Origin: Alkalihalophilus pseudofirmus OF4
Lineage (GTDB): Bacteria; Bacillota; Bacilli; Bacillales; Bacillaceae_D
DNA: 64,000 nt
Assembly (NCBI RefSeq): GCF_000005825.2
Contig: NC_013792.1
Span: 1-64,000, forward strand
Reading direction: 5' to 3'
A model generated the notes under the pieces. That model did not search any database. It was not told where the DNA came from and was given only the letters and a program-made list of their open reading frames with translations. Positions 7,980 through 15,429 of the stretch are shown here, one piece after another; position 1 is the stretch's first letter, and the number at the start of each line of letters is the position of its first letter. A program made the position numbers and the translations under genes.

Positions 7980-9357
7980 CCTTTCTCTTGCTAATACTAT
8001 GTGACCCATCTGGTTTGAGTGTAAATAAGAGTGGTTTGCTGTCTCTCCAATCATCAGGGTCTTTGCTCAGATAAAGCAATACTTCTTTTGTACCGCTGGT
8101 TGGTACAGGTGTGCCGGTGATGTAGCCCCAATACGGGATCTTTTCTTGTACAGCATACCCTCCAACACTTGCAATTACTGTCCCAGCACGTGAAGAATTA
8201 AAGGTTTTATCGGCTTTATCAAAGAGTTTATTCACTCCGGGAATTTTAGAAGCGGTTCGGCCCAACATATAAGATCCATAAACCGTCGTAGTCGCTTGAG
8301 CTGTTAACCCAACATAATAATTCACGGTTCCTTGCTGAGCATTTTGAGTGTAATAATAATAATCAGGATTATCCTTGAAAATGATAAGTTGGTCATCAAC
8401 AATTTCATATCTTACTGAAACGCCATCTACTGTTACACTTGAAGGCTCTTTACCCAAATAAGCCGCCGCATCAAAACTTTCCCCTTTGGTTATAGCCATT
8501 TTTCCATTGTCACTTTCCCATTTAATCTCCCCATTCCTCCATTCTTCCTTACCATCTTTATTCGTCGGAGTTAGTGCCGCATTTAACTGAGTGTAATAAG
8601 CTAATGGATTATGCCATTTGTCAAAAGTCACAGGAGACTTTGAAAGAAACAAAGGATTATGTGTGAATGGGTTTGATTGTCTATGCCTGCTAGCTAACGA
8701 TGAATTTAACAATAACGAGGCAGGGGAAAAATGTAGGGCTGTACCGTTAAAAGTAGCTTGCCCCTTAGAAACTTGAAACGCTGACTGAATCTCTTGTAAA
8801 TAATTATTCATGAGAGCAAGGTCTGCTTCAAGAGTATTTAGGCTTGTTGTGGTCTGATAATCTAATTCATTTAACTGTTCAACCGTGTCATTAGCTTGTT
8901 TTTTTGCTTCTATGATATCCTGCTGTACGTTTTTATCGGATAAAGGTGGTAAATAAACCAGGTCGGATACCGATTGCATCACTTTATTCGTTGATGAGGT
9001 CAGCTGAGAAGTGGCTTGCTCCAGTTGGGCTAAACCATTTTGGACGTCTATTTCAATAAATTGCTCTCGAACAACTCCCGAAGTAGATGGTTCATATTGA
9101 GAGATGGATTGTTTAATTTGATCTAAAGTTGAATCATATTGCAAAAAGCTCAAGTGTAGAAATTGAAGAAAAGGAAGGTGGCACTGCTCATAAAAAGAGC
9201 GGATTGCTGAAGCTGCTGCTCCAGTGAAGAGGTGTTTTGTTTGTAAAAAAGAAGTAATAGAAACCTCTACTTGATTAAGTTGTTCTTGTTGCTTACGAAC
9301 TTGTTGTTGGACCTCTTCAATTCCTCGAAGTAAATCTTCAACTACTAATAATTTCAT
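7972..9357 (-). CDS. LXG-domain polymorphic toxin (T7SS substrate)
   Basis: This 461-residue protein begins with an LXG-type helical domain (about 1-200: MKLLVVEDLLRGIEEVQQQV..., then long amphipathic helices), which targets toxins to the type VIIb secretion system. The C-terminal part (about 215-461) is unrelated to nuclease or NADase toxins I know. It has two Gly/Ala-rich hydrophobic stretches, GLTAQATTTVYGSYMLG and AGTVIASVGGYAVQ, resembling the glycine-zipper segments of the pore-forming LXG toxin TelE. A GAGGTG site precedes the ATG. No WXG-like Lap chaperone genes lie upstream. LXG assignment is firm; a pore-forming activity is inference. Confidence 0.8.
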   Translation of the reverse strand: MKLLVVEDLLRGIEEVQQQVRKQQEQLNQVEVSITSFLQTKHLFTGAAASAIRSFYEQCHLPFLQFLHLSFLQYDSTLDQIKQSISQYEPSTSGVVREQFIEIDVQNGLAQLEQATSQLTSSTNKVMQSVSDLVYLPPLSDKNVQQDIIEAKKQANDTVEQLNELDYQTTTSLNTLEADLALMNNYLQEIQSAFQVSKGQATFNGTALHFSPASLLLNSSLASRHRQSNPFTHNPLFLSKSPVTFDKWHNPLAYYTQLNAALTPTNKDGKEEWRNGEIKWESDNGKMAITKGESFDAAAYLGKEPSSVTVDGVSVRYEIVDDQLIIFKDNPDYYYYTQNAQQGTVNYYVGLTAQATTTVYGSYMLGRTASKIPGVNKLFDKADKTFNSSRAGTVIASVGGYAVQEKIPYWGYITGTPVPTSGTKEVLLYLSKDPDDWRDSKPLLFTLKPDGSHSISKRKDD

Positions 9358-9486
9358 CCTAACACCTCATTCCATTATTCCATTTAAATATTAACATAAT
9401 ATAGGAAATGGTGAAATTATTGTTAGTGAAAAAGATCACAAAATTTATACTTCAGTATGCACACGCATACTTAGTTCGTGAGCATA

Positions 9487-9807
9487 TTAATTTACTTTAA
9501 GAATGGAGGAATACTCTATGCGCACCCTAATATCATCTTCAGTTAAGATGGAAAGTTTCTGTTTCATGCCAGGTTTCTCAGAAATTGTACCAGTGACACT
9601 CTGTACTGACTCCAGGTCCCAATAATAGATGGTTGCTGGTTCCCCATATCTCATCTTCTCTTCAATCAAATAACCAATTTCGCTTAGTTCCTGCTCATCT
9701 AATTTGGGTCTGATCGGCCTTTTCTTTTCTTCTCGTTCCCTTCTAATCATTTCAATGTGCTCGGGTATGGCCATTTGAGTCCATTTAATCATGCCTCGAT
9801 ATTGCAT
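9487..9807 (-). CDS. YolD-like protein
   Basis: The 106-residue protein has the YolD signature: IKWTQMAIPEHIEMIRR near the N-terminus and a LDEQELSEIGYLIEEKM helix, followed by a beta-rich half (ATIYYWDLESVQSVTGTI). The start at 9807 is chosen because AAGGAAG lies eight bases upstream; a GTG three codons earlier overlaps that site. YolD-like genes usually accompany uvrX/yqjW-type polymerases. Here the two are divergent around a shared LexA-type box. The molecular role is not established. Confidence 0.85.
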   Translation of the reverse strand: MQYRGMIKWTQMAIPEHIEMIRREREEKKRPIRPKLDEQELSEIGYLIEEKMRYGEPATIYYWDLESVQSVTGTISEKPGMKQKLSILTEDDIRVRIEYSSILKVN

Positions 9808-9838
9808 CAATAACACTTCCTTATTTTTTCAGTTTATA

Positions 9839-9852
9839 AGAACGTAAGTTCG
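9839..9852. promoter_or_regulatory. LexA (SOS) box between the divergent genes
   Basis: AGAACGTAAGTTCG matches the Bacillus SOS box pattern CGAAC-N4-GTTCG except for its first base. It lies in the 96-base gap between the YolD-like gene and uvrX and could repress both. Confidence 0.75.
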
Positions 9853-9903
9853 GTATATACTAATTATAACGAATAATATCGGAGATTCAAGGGAGCGAGT
9901 GAA

Positions 9904-11178
9904 ATGAACTATGATCTTTTTCCAAAGCAGTCGTATTTATGTCTCGACGTGAAAAGCTTTTACGCCAGTGCCGCAGCAGTAAAAAGAGGCTTAGACCCTC
10001 TTCATTGTAAGTTAGCTGTAGTTGGAGACACCAAGCGACAAGGTAGTGTAGTCTTGGCAGCCACTCCTAAATTAAAAGAATGGGGGATAAAGACAGGGAG
10101 TCGATTATGGGAGATCCCTAAACACGAGGACATTCATATCGTCAATGCAGAAATGGAAGAATTTCTAATTATCTCCACAGAGATTACGAAGTTGATTGAA
10201 GAGTATGTGCCCCCAGAAGATGTTTGGTGCTACTCTATAGATGAATCATTCATAAAACTGACTTCTAAAAGGATGAAGGGAAGAGATAATCAAGAAGCTT
10301 TTTCAAGACATCTCCAAGAAGCGATAAAACTATCGTTCGGCTTAACTGTGGCCGTAGGTTCCTCCGAGTGCAATATGCTATTGTCTAAGGTTGCCCTAGA
10401 TATAGAAGCTAAGAAGAAACCCAATCATTTTGCTCATTGGGATCACGACGATGTTCCAAACAAACTTTGGCCCATTCAACCATTATCTGATCTATGGGGA
10501 ATTGGACGTAATATTGAAAAGAAGTTAATGAATATGGGGATTCGATCAGTAGGTCAATTAGCTCGAACTCCAGTAGATCGACTAGAAAAAGTGTTTGGTC
10601 GCGTCATGGGGCAGCAGTTGTATCAACACGCATGGGGTGTTGACCTTAGTGATATTCATAAGCCTGCTAAAATCAAGGCAAAGAGTTATTCTTCTGGGCA
10701 AATTCTACTCCGTGACTACCTAGGGGAAGAAGAAATTAAAGTACCTCTACTAGAACGCTGTGAGGAAATTGCAAGAAGAGCAAGGAAAGATCGCATGGCA
10801 GGGAGAACATTAAGTTTGGGTGTTGGTTATAGTCATGAGCAGGGTGGAGGAGGCTTTTCTAGACAATTGAAATTGTCCCATTCTACTAACATCACAATGG
10901 AGCTATATGAGCATTGTATGAAGCTTTTTAAACGTTATTATAATGGTATGATTATTAGGCAAGTCCACGTAAGTCTTAGTGATGTAGCGGACGACTCAGT
11001 GAGACAAATTTCATTATTCGAAGATGAAAAAGAAATCACCCGTAAAAGACAGCTGGGATACACGATGGATGCGATACGTGACCGATTTGGTTCAACAGCC
11101 ATATTACGGGCTAGTTCCTACACTAAAGCAGGTACAGCTCTACACAGGAGTGGTTTAATAGGTGGTCATAAAAAATAA
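9904..11178 (+). CDS. uvrX: UvrX-like Y-family DNA polymerase
   Basis: This 424-residue protein is a Y-family translesion polymerase of the UvrX/YqjW group. The palm motif LDVKSFYAS carries the first metal-binding Asp (residue about 15), and YSIDESFIKLT carries the Asp-Glu pair (about 110-115). A helix-hairpin-helix (LWGIGRNIEKKLMNMGIRSVGQLA) follows, then the little-finger domain. The length is full for the family. A GGGAGCG site precedes the ATG. The LexA-type box 50 bases upstream points to induction after DNA damage. Confidence 0.93.
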   Translation: MNYDLFPKQSYLCLDVKSFYASAAAVKRGLDPLHCKLAVVGDTKRQGSVVLAATPKLKEWGIKTGSRLWEIPKHEDIHIVNAEMEEFLIISTEITKLIEEYVPPEDVWCYSIDESFIKLTSKRMKGRDNQEAFSRHLQEAIKLSFGLTVAVGSSECNMLLSKVALDIEAKKKPNHFAHWDHDDVPNKLWPIQPLSDLWGIGRNIEKKLMNMGIRSVGQLARTPVDRLEKVFGRVMGQQLYQHAWGVDLSDIHKPAKIKAKSYSSGQILLRDYLGEEEIKVPLLERCEEIARRARKDRMAGRTLSLGVGYSHEQGGGGFSRQLKLSHSTNITMELYEHCMKLFKRYYNGMIIRQVHVSLSDVADDSVRQISLFEDEKEITRKRQLGYTMDAIRDRFGSTAILRASSYTKAGTALHRSGLIGGHKK

Positions 11179-11198
11179 ATGTAGGGGGAAGTAAAATA

Positions 11199-11392
11199 AT
11201 GGACGCTTTTATTGAAACAAGGAGACAGCTGATAGTGATTCTGAGCCTTTTCTTAGAACTTCGTATCAACCTACAACAGCATTTGAGGATTTAGTACAAT
11301 ATTTGCAAACCAAGCATCCTACCGTCGAGCCAGCACTCATTCGTGCAGTCGCCAAAACAGAAATTGAAGCCTATGAAGATGAAATTGTGTAA
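11199..11392 (+). pseudogene. Small frameshifted ORF after uvrX
   Basis: A strong TAGGGGGAAG site precedes ATG 11199, but that frame stops after 31 residues. A different frame is open from 11219 to the TAA at 11390, encoding ...FEDLVQYLQTKHPTVEPALIRAVAKTEIEAYEDEIV, which reads like the real C-terminus of a small helical protein. A one- or two-base indel near 11215-11235 would join them. Small genes in this position are common behind uvrX-like genes. Function unknown. Confidence 0.45.
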
Positions 11393-11407
11393 GGGTAGAT
11401 ACATTTT

Positions 11408-11923
11408 ATGATTAAGTCCTTTTTCGACTCTATGGATACATTGATCGAATCCCAGATAAATAGCTTGTCCTGTCATGGTTTGGCAACCTTGTATCATGAG
11501 TTTTTAGATGAACACTTGGTTCGATCCGGTACAGCAGAGAATTTGACTGGTTTAAGTGAGTTTCTCGTTATTCGGTACTTCACTTTCTTATTGAAAGATA
11601 ACCCAATTTATCGATTGGATGTAAATCAAACTATAAAGGGGAAAGAAGGCAAGAATAAGCCGGATATTGTGATTTACAAGCGAGATGACATGTTTGCGAT
11701 TATCTCCATTAAAGGGTCAAAAAGTGTGTCTCAAGCAGTACTTAAACAAGATTTAAGTAGAATCGATAATATACGACCAGAGGGAGTTAAGTCGATGTTA
11801 ATAAGTATGAGTTCTAACCATTCAAAGACTCCCTTCAATAGATATGATCACAAACTCCTCTATTTAAAGGATAACAGTAGCACATTAAAAGGTGAGATAG
11901 ATGGCTTTTTTTCCTTTAATTAA
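11408..11923 (+). CDS. Hypothetical protein with PD-(D/E)xK-like segment
   Basis: The 171-residue protein contains NKPDIVIYKRDDMFAIISIKG (about 83-103), which has the spacing of a PD-(D/E)xK nuclease core: PD, a short gap, then a hydrophobic strand ending in a Lys. The acidic residue expected two before the Lys is Ser here, so the site may be inactive or assembled differently. The N-terminal half is helical. It is downstream of uvrX on the same strand. No named family is recognised. Confidence 0.5.
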   Translation: MIKSFFDSMDTLIESQINSLSCHGLATLYHEFLDEHLVRSGTAENLTGLSEFLVIRYFTFLLKDNPIYRLDVNQTIKGKEGKNKPDIVIYKRDDMFAIISIKGSKSVSQAVLKQDLSRIDNIRPEGVKSMLISMSSNHSKTPFNRYDHKLLYLKDNSSTLKGEIDGFFSFN

Positions 11924-12005
11924 ACAAGGCGCTTGATAAGTCACTTCTACCGTAACTGAATATCATTTAGAGAATAACCAATTAGGGCTAAGAAGGGCTT
12001 TAGAA

Positions 12006-12037
12006 GGCAGTTGCATCCATTGCAACTGCTTTTTTTG
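12006..12037 (+). terminator. Rho-independent terminator
   Basis: GCAGTTGCA and TGCAACTGC form a 9-bp stem with a 4-base loop followed by seven T. It ends the uvrX-side transcripts before the IS200/IS605 element. Nothing else is seen between 11924 and the element's left end. Confidence 0.88.
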
Positions 12038-12298
12038 AGCCACTAATATAATAGCGGCTCAATTGTGGAGTATATCTAACGACCGATAGTTAATTCTAGG
12101 TGTAGAGGTGTCGTTATTTCTAGCCTTAACTAACCTTTTAACGAACTTCCGAAAGAAGTCTCCCTCTTCAAGCGTGTGAAGGGCATAGCCCAACGGTAAG
12201 GGGGAGACTTCTTTCGGTTGGGCGACAGCCCAAAGACTGTTACTTTCGAATGCTATATGGTATAGTCAGTCTTATAACGAATAAGGAATGATGTATCA

Positions 12299-12697
12299 AT
12301 GAAATTAGATAGTAATAATCATTCAGTCTTCTCGATGTATTACCATCTTGTTTTGGTTGTGAAATACAGAAGAAGCGTCATTGACGACACGATTTCAGAC
12401 TATGCCAAAAATAAATTTGTCTCTTTGGGCGAGAATTACAATATTACATTGGTCGAGTGGAACCACGACATTGACCACGTTCATATTCTGTTCAAAGCTC
12501 ACCCAAATACGGAATTATCCAAGTTCATCAACGCTTACAAAAGTGCCAGTTCAAGGCTTATTAAAAAAGAGTTTCCTTTTGTCCGAAAAGAGTTATGGAA
12601 AGAGATGTTCTGGTCAAGAAGCTTTTGTTTGTTGACGACTGGCGGTTCACCTATTGAAGTCGTGAAAAAATATATTGAAAATCAAGGAATGAAATGA
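12299..12697 (+). CDS. tnpA: IS200/IS605 Y1 transposase TnpA
   Basis: This 132-residue single-strand DNA transposase has the HUH motif (DHVHILF, about 60-66) and the catalytic tyrosine in VVKKYIENQ (about 125). N-terminal YYHLVLVVKYRR is typical of the family. Length and frame look intact. It would excise and integrate the element as a single-stranded circle at hairpin ends. tnpB follows after 11 bases on the same strand. Confidence 0.95.
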   Translation: MKLDSNNHSVFSMYYHLVLVVKYRRSVIDDTISDYAKNKFVSLGENYNITLVEWNHDIDHVHILFKAHPNTELSKFINAYKSASSRLIKKEFPFVRKELWKEMFWSRSFCLLTTGGSPIEVVKKYIENQGMK

Positions 12698-12708
12698 GGT
12701 GATTTGAT

Positions 12709-13821
12709 ATGGCTAAGCAAAACAAAGCGTATAAATTCCGTTTGTACCCCACAGAAGAACAGGAATTGGTTATCCGCAAAACCTTCGGTTGTGTTCGCTT
12801 TGTGTATAACAAAATGCTAGATGAACGAAAAGCGACTTATGAGTTACTGAAAGAGGATAAAGAAGTATTGAAAAAAGTGAAACATCCTACTCCCGCAAAG
12901 TACAAGCGTGAGTTTGAGTGGTTGAAAGAAGTAGACTCATTATCTTTAGCGAACGCTCAACTAAACTTGGATAAAGCGTATAAAGCCTTTTTCAAAGGCA
13001 ATGGTAAGTTTCCAAAGTTCAAAAGCAAACGACATAAACAAAGCTATACAACCAATGTCGTCAATGGAAACATTCAACTGTTGGACAGTCATATCAAATT
13101 GCCGAAACTCAAAATGGTTAAAATCAAACAACATCGAACCATTCCTTCGGAATGTATCATTAAGTCCTGTACCATTTCTTTGTCTTCATCAGGAAAATAC
13201 TACATCTCTATTTTGACAGAGTACGAAAAAGAGATTGAAAGCAAAAAAATTGAAAGTGTTGTAGGATTGGATTTTGCGATGAATGGATTGTTTGTCGATA
13301 GCGAAGGTAAGAAAGCCAATTACCCGAAGTTCTATCGTCAAATGCTCGACAAGTTAGCACAAGAACAACGCAAACTTTCTCGAAAGAAGAAAGGTTCTTC
13401 AAATTGGAACAAACAACGGATTCGAGTTGCCAGAATTCAAGAGAAGGTCGCCAATCAACGAAAAAACTTTCTTCACCATAAGTCAAAAGAATTGGTGTCC
13501 AATTATGATGCCGTCATCATTGAGGATTTGGATATGAAAGGGATGTCACAAGCCTTGAAGTTTGGCAAGAGTGTTGCCGATAACGGATGGGGGATGTTCA
13601 CTTCCTTCCTGAAATACAAACTAAATGAGCAAGGAAAACAACTTGTGAAAATCGACAAATGGTTTCCGTCAACAAAAACTTGTTCCTGTTGTGGAAACAC
13701 ACAACCAATGCCAATGAACCTTCGGTCATACATTTGCAGCTGCGGACTGCATCTCGATAGAGATGTCAATGCGGCAATCAACATCAAAAAAGAAGGCATT
13801 CGCTTATTAGCGATCGCCTAA
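12709..13821 (+). CDS. tnpB: TnpB RNA-guided nuclease
   Basis: This 370-residue TnpB protein is the RNA-guided nuclease ancestral to Cas12. The RuvC residues are present: Asp in VVGLDFAMNGLF (about 186), Glu in IIEDLDMKGM (about 271), Asp in LDRDVNAAINI (about 353). The zinc ribbon C-S-C-C-G-N ... C-S-C-G is also intact. The N-terminal KAYKFRLYPTEEQ is typical. TnpB keeps the transposon in place by cutting excised donor sites with a guide RNA read from the element's right end. All catalytic residues being present suggests it may be active. Confidence 0.95.
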   Translation: MAKQNKAYKFRLYPTEEQELVIRKTFGCVRFVYNKMLDERKATYELLKEDKEVLKKVKHPTPAKYKREFEWLKEVDSLSLANAQLNLDKAYKAFFKGNGKFPKFKSKRHKQSYTTNVVNGNIQLLDSHIKLPKLKMVKIKQHRTIPSECIIKSCTISLSSSGKYYISILTEYEKEIESKKIESVVGLDFAMNGLFVDSEGKKANYPKFYRQMLDKLAQEQRKLSRKKKGSSNWNKQRIRVARIQEKVANQRKNFLHHKSKELVSNYDAVIIEDLDMKGMSQALKFGKSVADNGWGMFTSFLKYKLNEQGKQLVKIDKWFPSTKTCSCCGNTQPMPMNLRSYICSCGLHLDRDVNAAINIKKEGIRLLAIA

Positions 13822-13966
13822 TCACCAAATATAAACTCTTGGAACAAGAGGGTTAGCTTGGTTGATTTCGTCAGCTATCAAAAGTGGCGATTACCCAAGA
13901 AGCCCCCACTTCAAGCAACCCGTAAGGGTGGTAAGTGGCGGGTAGTTCACTAAATATCCATCCAAA
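13790..13966 (+). ncRNA. Predicted omega RNA (reRNA) of TnpB
   Basis: TnpB guide RNAs come from the 3' end of tnpB through the right end and finish with about 16-20 bases of flanking DNA. Here that gives a scaffold with the conserved CTCTTGGAACAAGAGGGTTA block and the ACTTCAAGC...GTAAGTGGCGGGTAG structures. The guide would begin right after 13950 (TAAATATCCATCC...). The call follows from family knowledge and from conservation with the remnant at 2854-2978. The 5' end is a guess. Confidence 0.6.
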
Positions 13967-13978
13967 GAGGTAATGAAT

Positions 13979-14146
13979 ATGGACAATACCAATTTATTTA
14001 TTAGACCCATGCTCCTACATAAAGCCCCTAATAATGAACCACTACAGTCAAAAGATTATATTAATGAGGTTAAATTGGATGGTATTCGCCTTGTGGCATG
14101 TTTTTATAATCGAAAACGATTTTTTACTCGTCATGGTGTAGATTAA
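13979..14146 (+). pseudogene. ATP-dependent DNA ligase, 5' fragment
   Basis: The 55-residue fragment contains FIRPMLLHKAP and EVKLDGIRLV, the latter being ligase motif I with the lysine that is adenylated (KLDG). The frame runs to FFTRHGVD and stops where the Tn554-like element begins. Its continuation (TEVTSRFPEL...) is at 23904-24608. AGAGG lies nine bases before ATG 13979; ATG 13973 is too close. Homologous short ligases occur in prophages (YoqV) and LigD-type proteins. The fragment lacks most of the nucleotidyltransferase domain. Confidence 0.88.
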
Positions 14147-14318
14147 CTATACTATAATAATAGTAGAACAATTAGTATAATATATGAACCTATTCTATTA
14201 TTTTTTTACATACTAAAATTATTAAACAGATTTAAAAAGATTGGTTCAATATGTATAATATGTAAACGGTTCAGAGGGGGACATAGATGAAAGTTCAGGA
14301 AGTCTTATTGAAAATAAT

Positions 14319-15425
14319 ATGAAAAGATACATGTTACTGGATGACAAAGGGCTGCTAGTCCTTCCGGTGATGAAATACATAAAATACCTAGATACACGGG
14401 GAAAAAGCCCAAATACTCAAAAAACGTACTGTTATGCATTAAAGGAGTATTTTACATTCTTAGAGGATGTCAACCTGGGATATAAAGATGTAAGATTAGA
14501 AGATTTGGTGGACTTTATTGCATGGCTTCGGAATCCATACGGAATTAATAAAGCAGTGCCACTTCAACCAACTGAAGCCAGAAAAAAGGAAAACACTATC
14601 AATCTAATTCTTACAGCTGTAAATGGTTTTTATGACTATTTATATCGAAATGAAGAGTTAGATAAAGCCATGGTTGATTTAGTCACGAAAGAACAATTAT
14701 TTAAAGGGGCAAAGAGGGCATATAGAGATTTCCTCTACCATGTTAATCAAAATAGTCCTTCGCATAAAAACGTCCTGAGGGTCAAGAAGAGGAAAGTAAA
14801 GTTAAAAGTGTTGTCAAAAATGGAAGTTGAAATGCTCTATAATGGAGCAACGAATATTAGGGATAAGTTGTTAATACAAACTCTATATGAGACGGGCTTA
14901 CGAATTGGAGAATTACTTTCGCTTTTTATTGAGGATTTTATATTTGATCATAAGGGCGGTCATAGGATTAAGCTTGTTGACCGTGGTGAGCTTGAAAATG
15001 GTGCCAAACTAAAAACTAGCGAAAGGGAAATTTATGTATCGCAATCACTTATGGACCTATTAGACGATTATCTTTATGAAGTGATTGACGATCTTGATAT
15101 TGATACGAATTTCGTCTTTGTAAAATTAAAGGGAAAAAATATTGGACACCCAATGAATTATCAAAATGTTTCTGCTCTATTCAAACGGCTACGGAAAAAA
15201 GTCAAATTCAAGGTCCATCCACACCTTCTTAGGCATACTCACGCAACCATGTATTACAGACAAACTGGCGACATTAAACAGGTGCAAGAGCGTATAGGGC
15301 ATAGCCAAATTCAAACGACTATAAATTTTTATCTTCATCCTTCCGAAGAAGATATCCGAAATAACTGGGAAAAGGCTCAGTCAGCGTTTCAAATCGGCAG
15401 TAAAGAATATAGTAATGGGGAGTAA
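14319..15425 (+). CDS. tnpA: Tn554 TnpA-like tyrosine recombinase (5' frameshift likely)
   Basis: The 368-residue frame holds the full catalytic set: Arg in YETGLRIGELLSL, His-x-x-Arg in HPHLLRHTHATM, His in ERIGHSQIQTT and the nucleophile in INFYLHP. The real start is probably ATG 14287, ideally placed behind AGAGGGGG and reading MKVQEVLLK. That frame is broken at the AAAA run near 14311, where one extra A would join it to the main ORF. Without it, translation must start at internal ATG 14319, which has no good ribosome site. TnpA cuts and joins the transposon ends together with TnpB. Confidence 0.88.
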   Translation: MKRYMLLDDKGLLVLPVMKYIKYLDTRGKSPNTQKTYCYALKEYFTFLEDVNLGYKDVRLEDLVDFIAWLRNPYGINKAVPLQPTEARKKENTINLILTAVNGFYDYLYRNEELDKAMVDLVTKEQLFKGAKRAYRDFLYHVNQNSPSHKNVLRVKKRKVKLKVLSKMEVEMLYNGATNIRDKLLIQTLYETGLRIGELLSLFIEDFIFDHKGGHRIKLVDRGELENGAKLKTSEREIYVSQSLMDLLDDYLYEVIDDLDIDTNFVFVKLKGKNIGHPMNYQNVSALFKRLRKKVKFKVHPHLLRHTHATMYYRQTGDIKQVQERIGHSQIQTTINFYLHPSEEDIRNNWEKAQSAFQIGSKEYSNGE

Positions 15426-15429
15426 TGAA

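Larger units (their letters stand above)
12140..13950 (+). mobile_element. IS200/IS605-family insertion sequence (tnpA plus tnpB)
   Basis: The element carries a Y1 transposase, TnpB, a left-end hairpin (CCGAAAGAAGTCTCCC pairing with GGGGAGACTTCTTTCGG, about 12149-12219) and right-end hairpins finishing at GGTAGTTCAC. The right boundary at 13950 is fixed by comparison with the remnant at 2854-2978. The left boundary is approximate. TTTTAAC just before the left hairpin could be the target/TAM sequence. It sits about 20 bases before the ribosome site of the DNA ligase fragment. Confidence 0.9.

Noticed and set aside
7980-8054. N-terminal extension of the small membrane protein up to 8054
   Set aside because: It lies wholly inside the LXG gene in another frame and lacks a ribosome site; the hydrophobic protein begins at 7979 or 7970.
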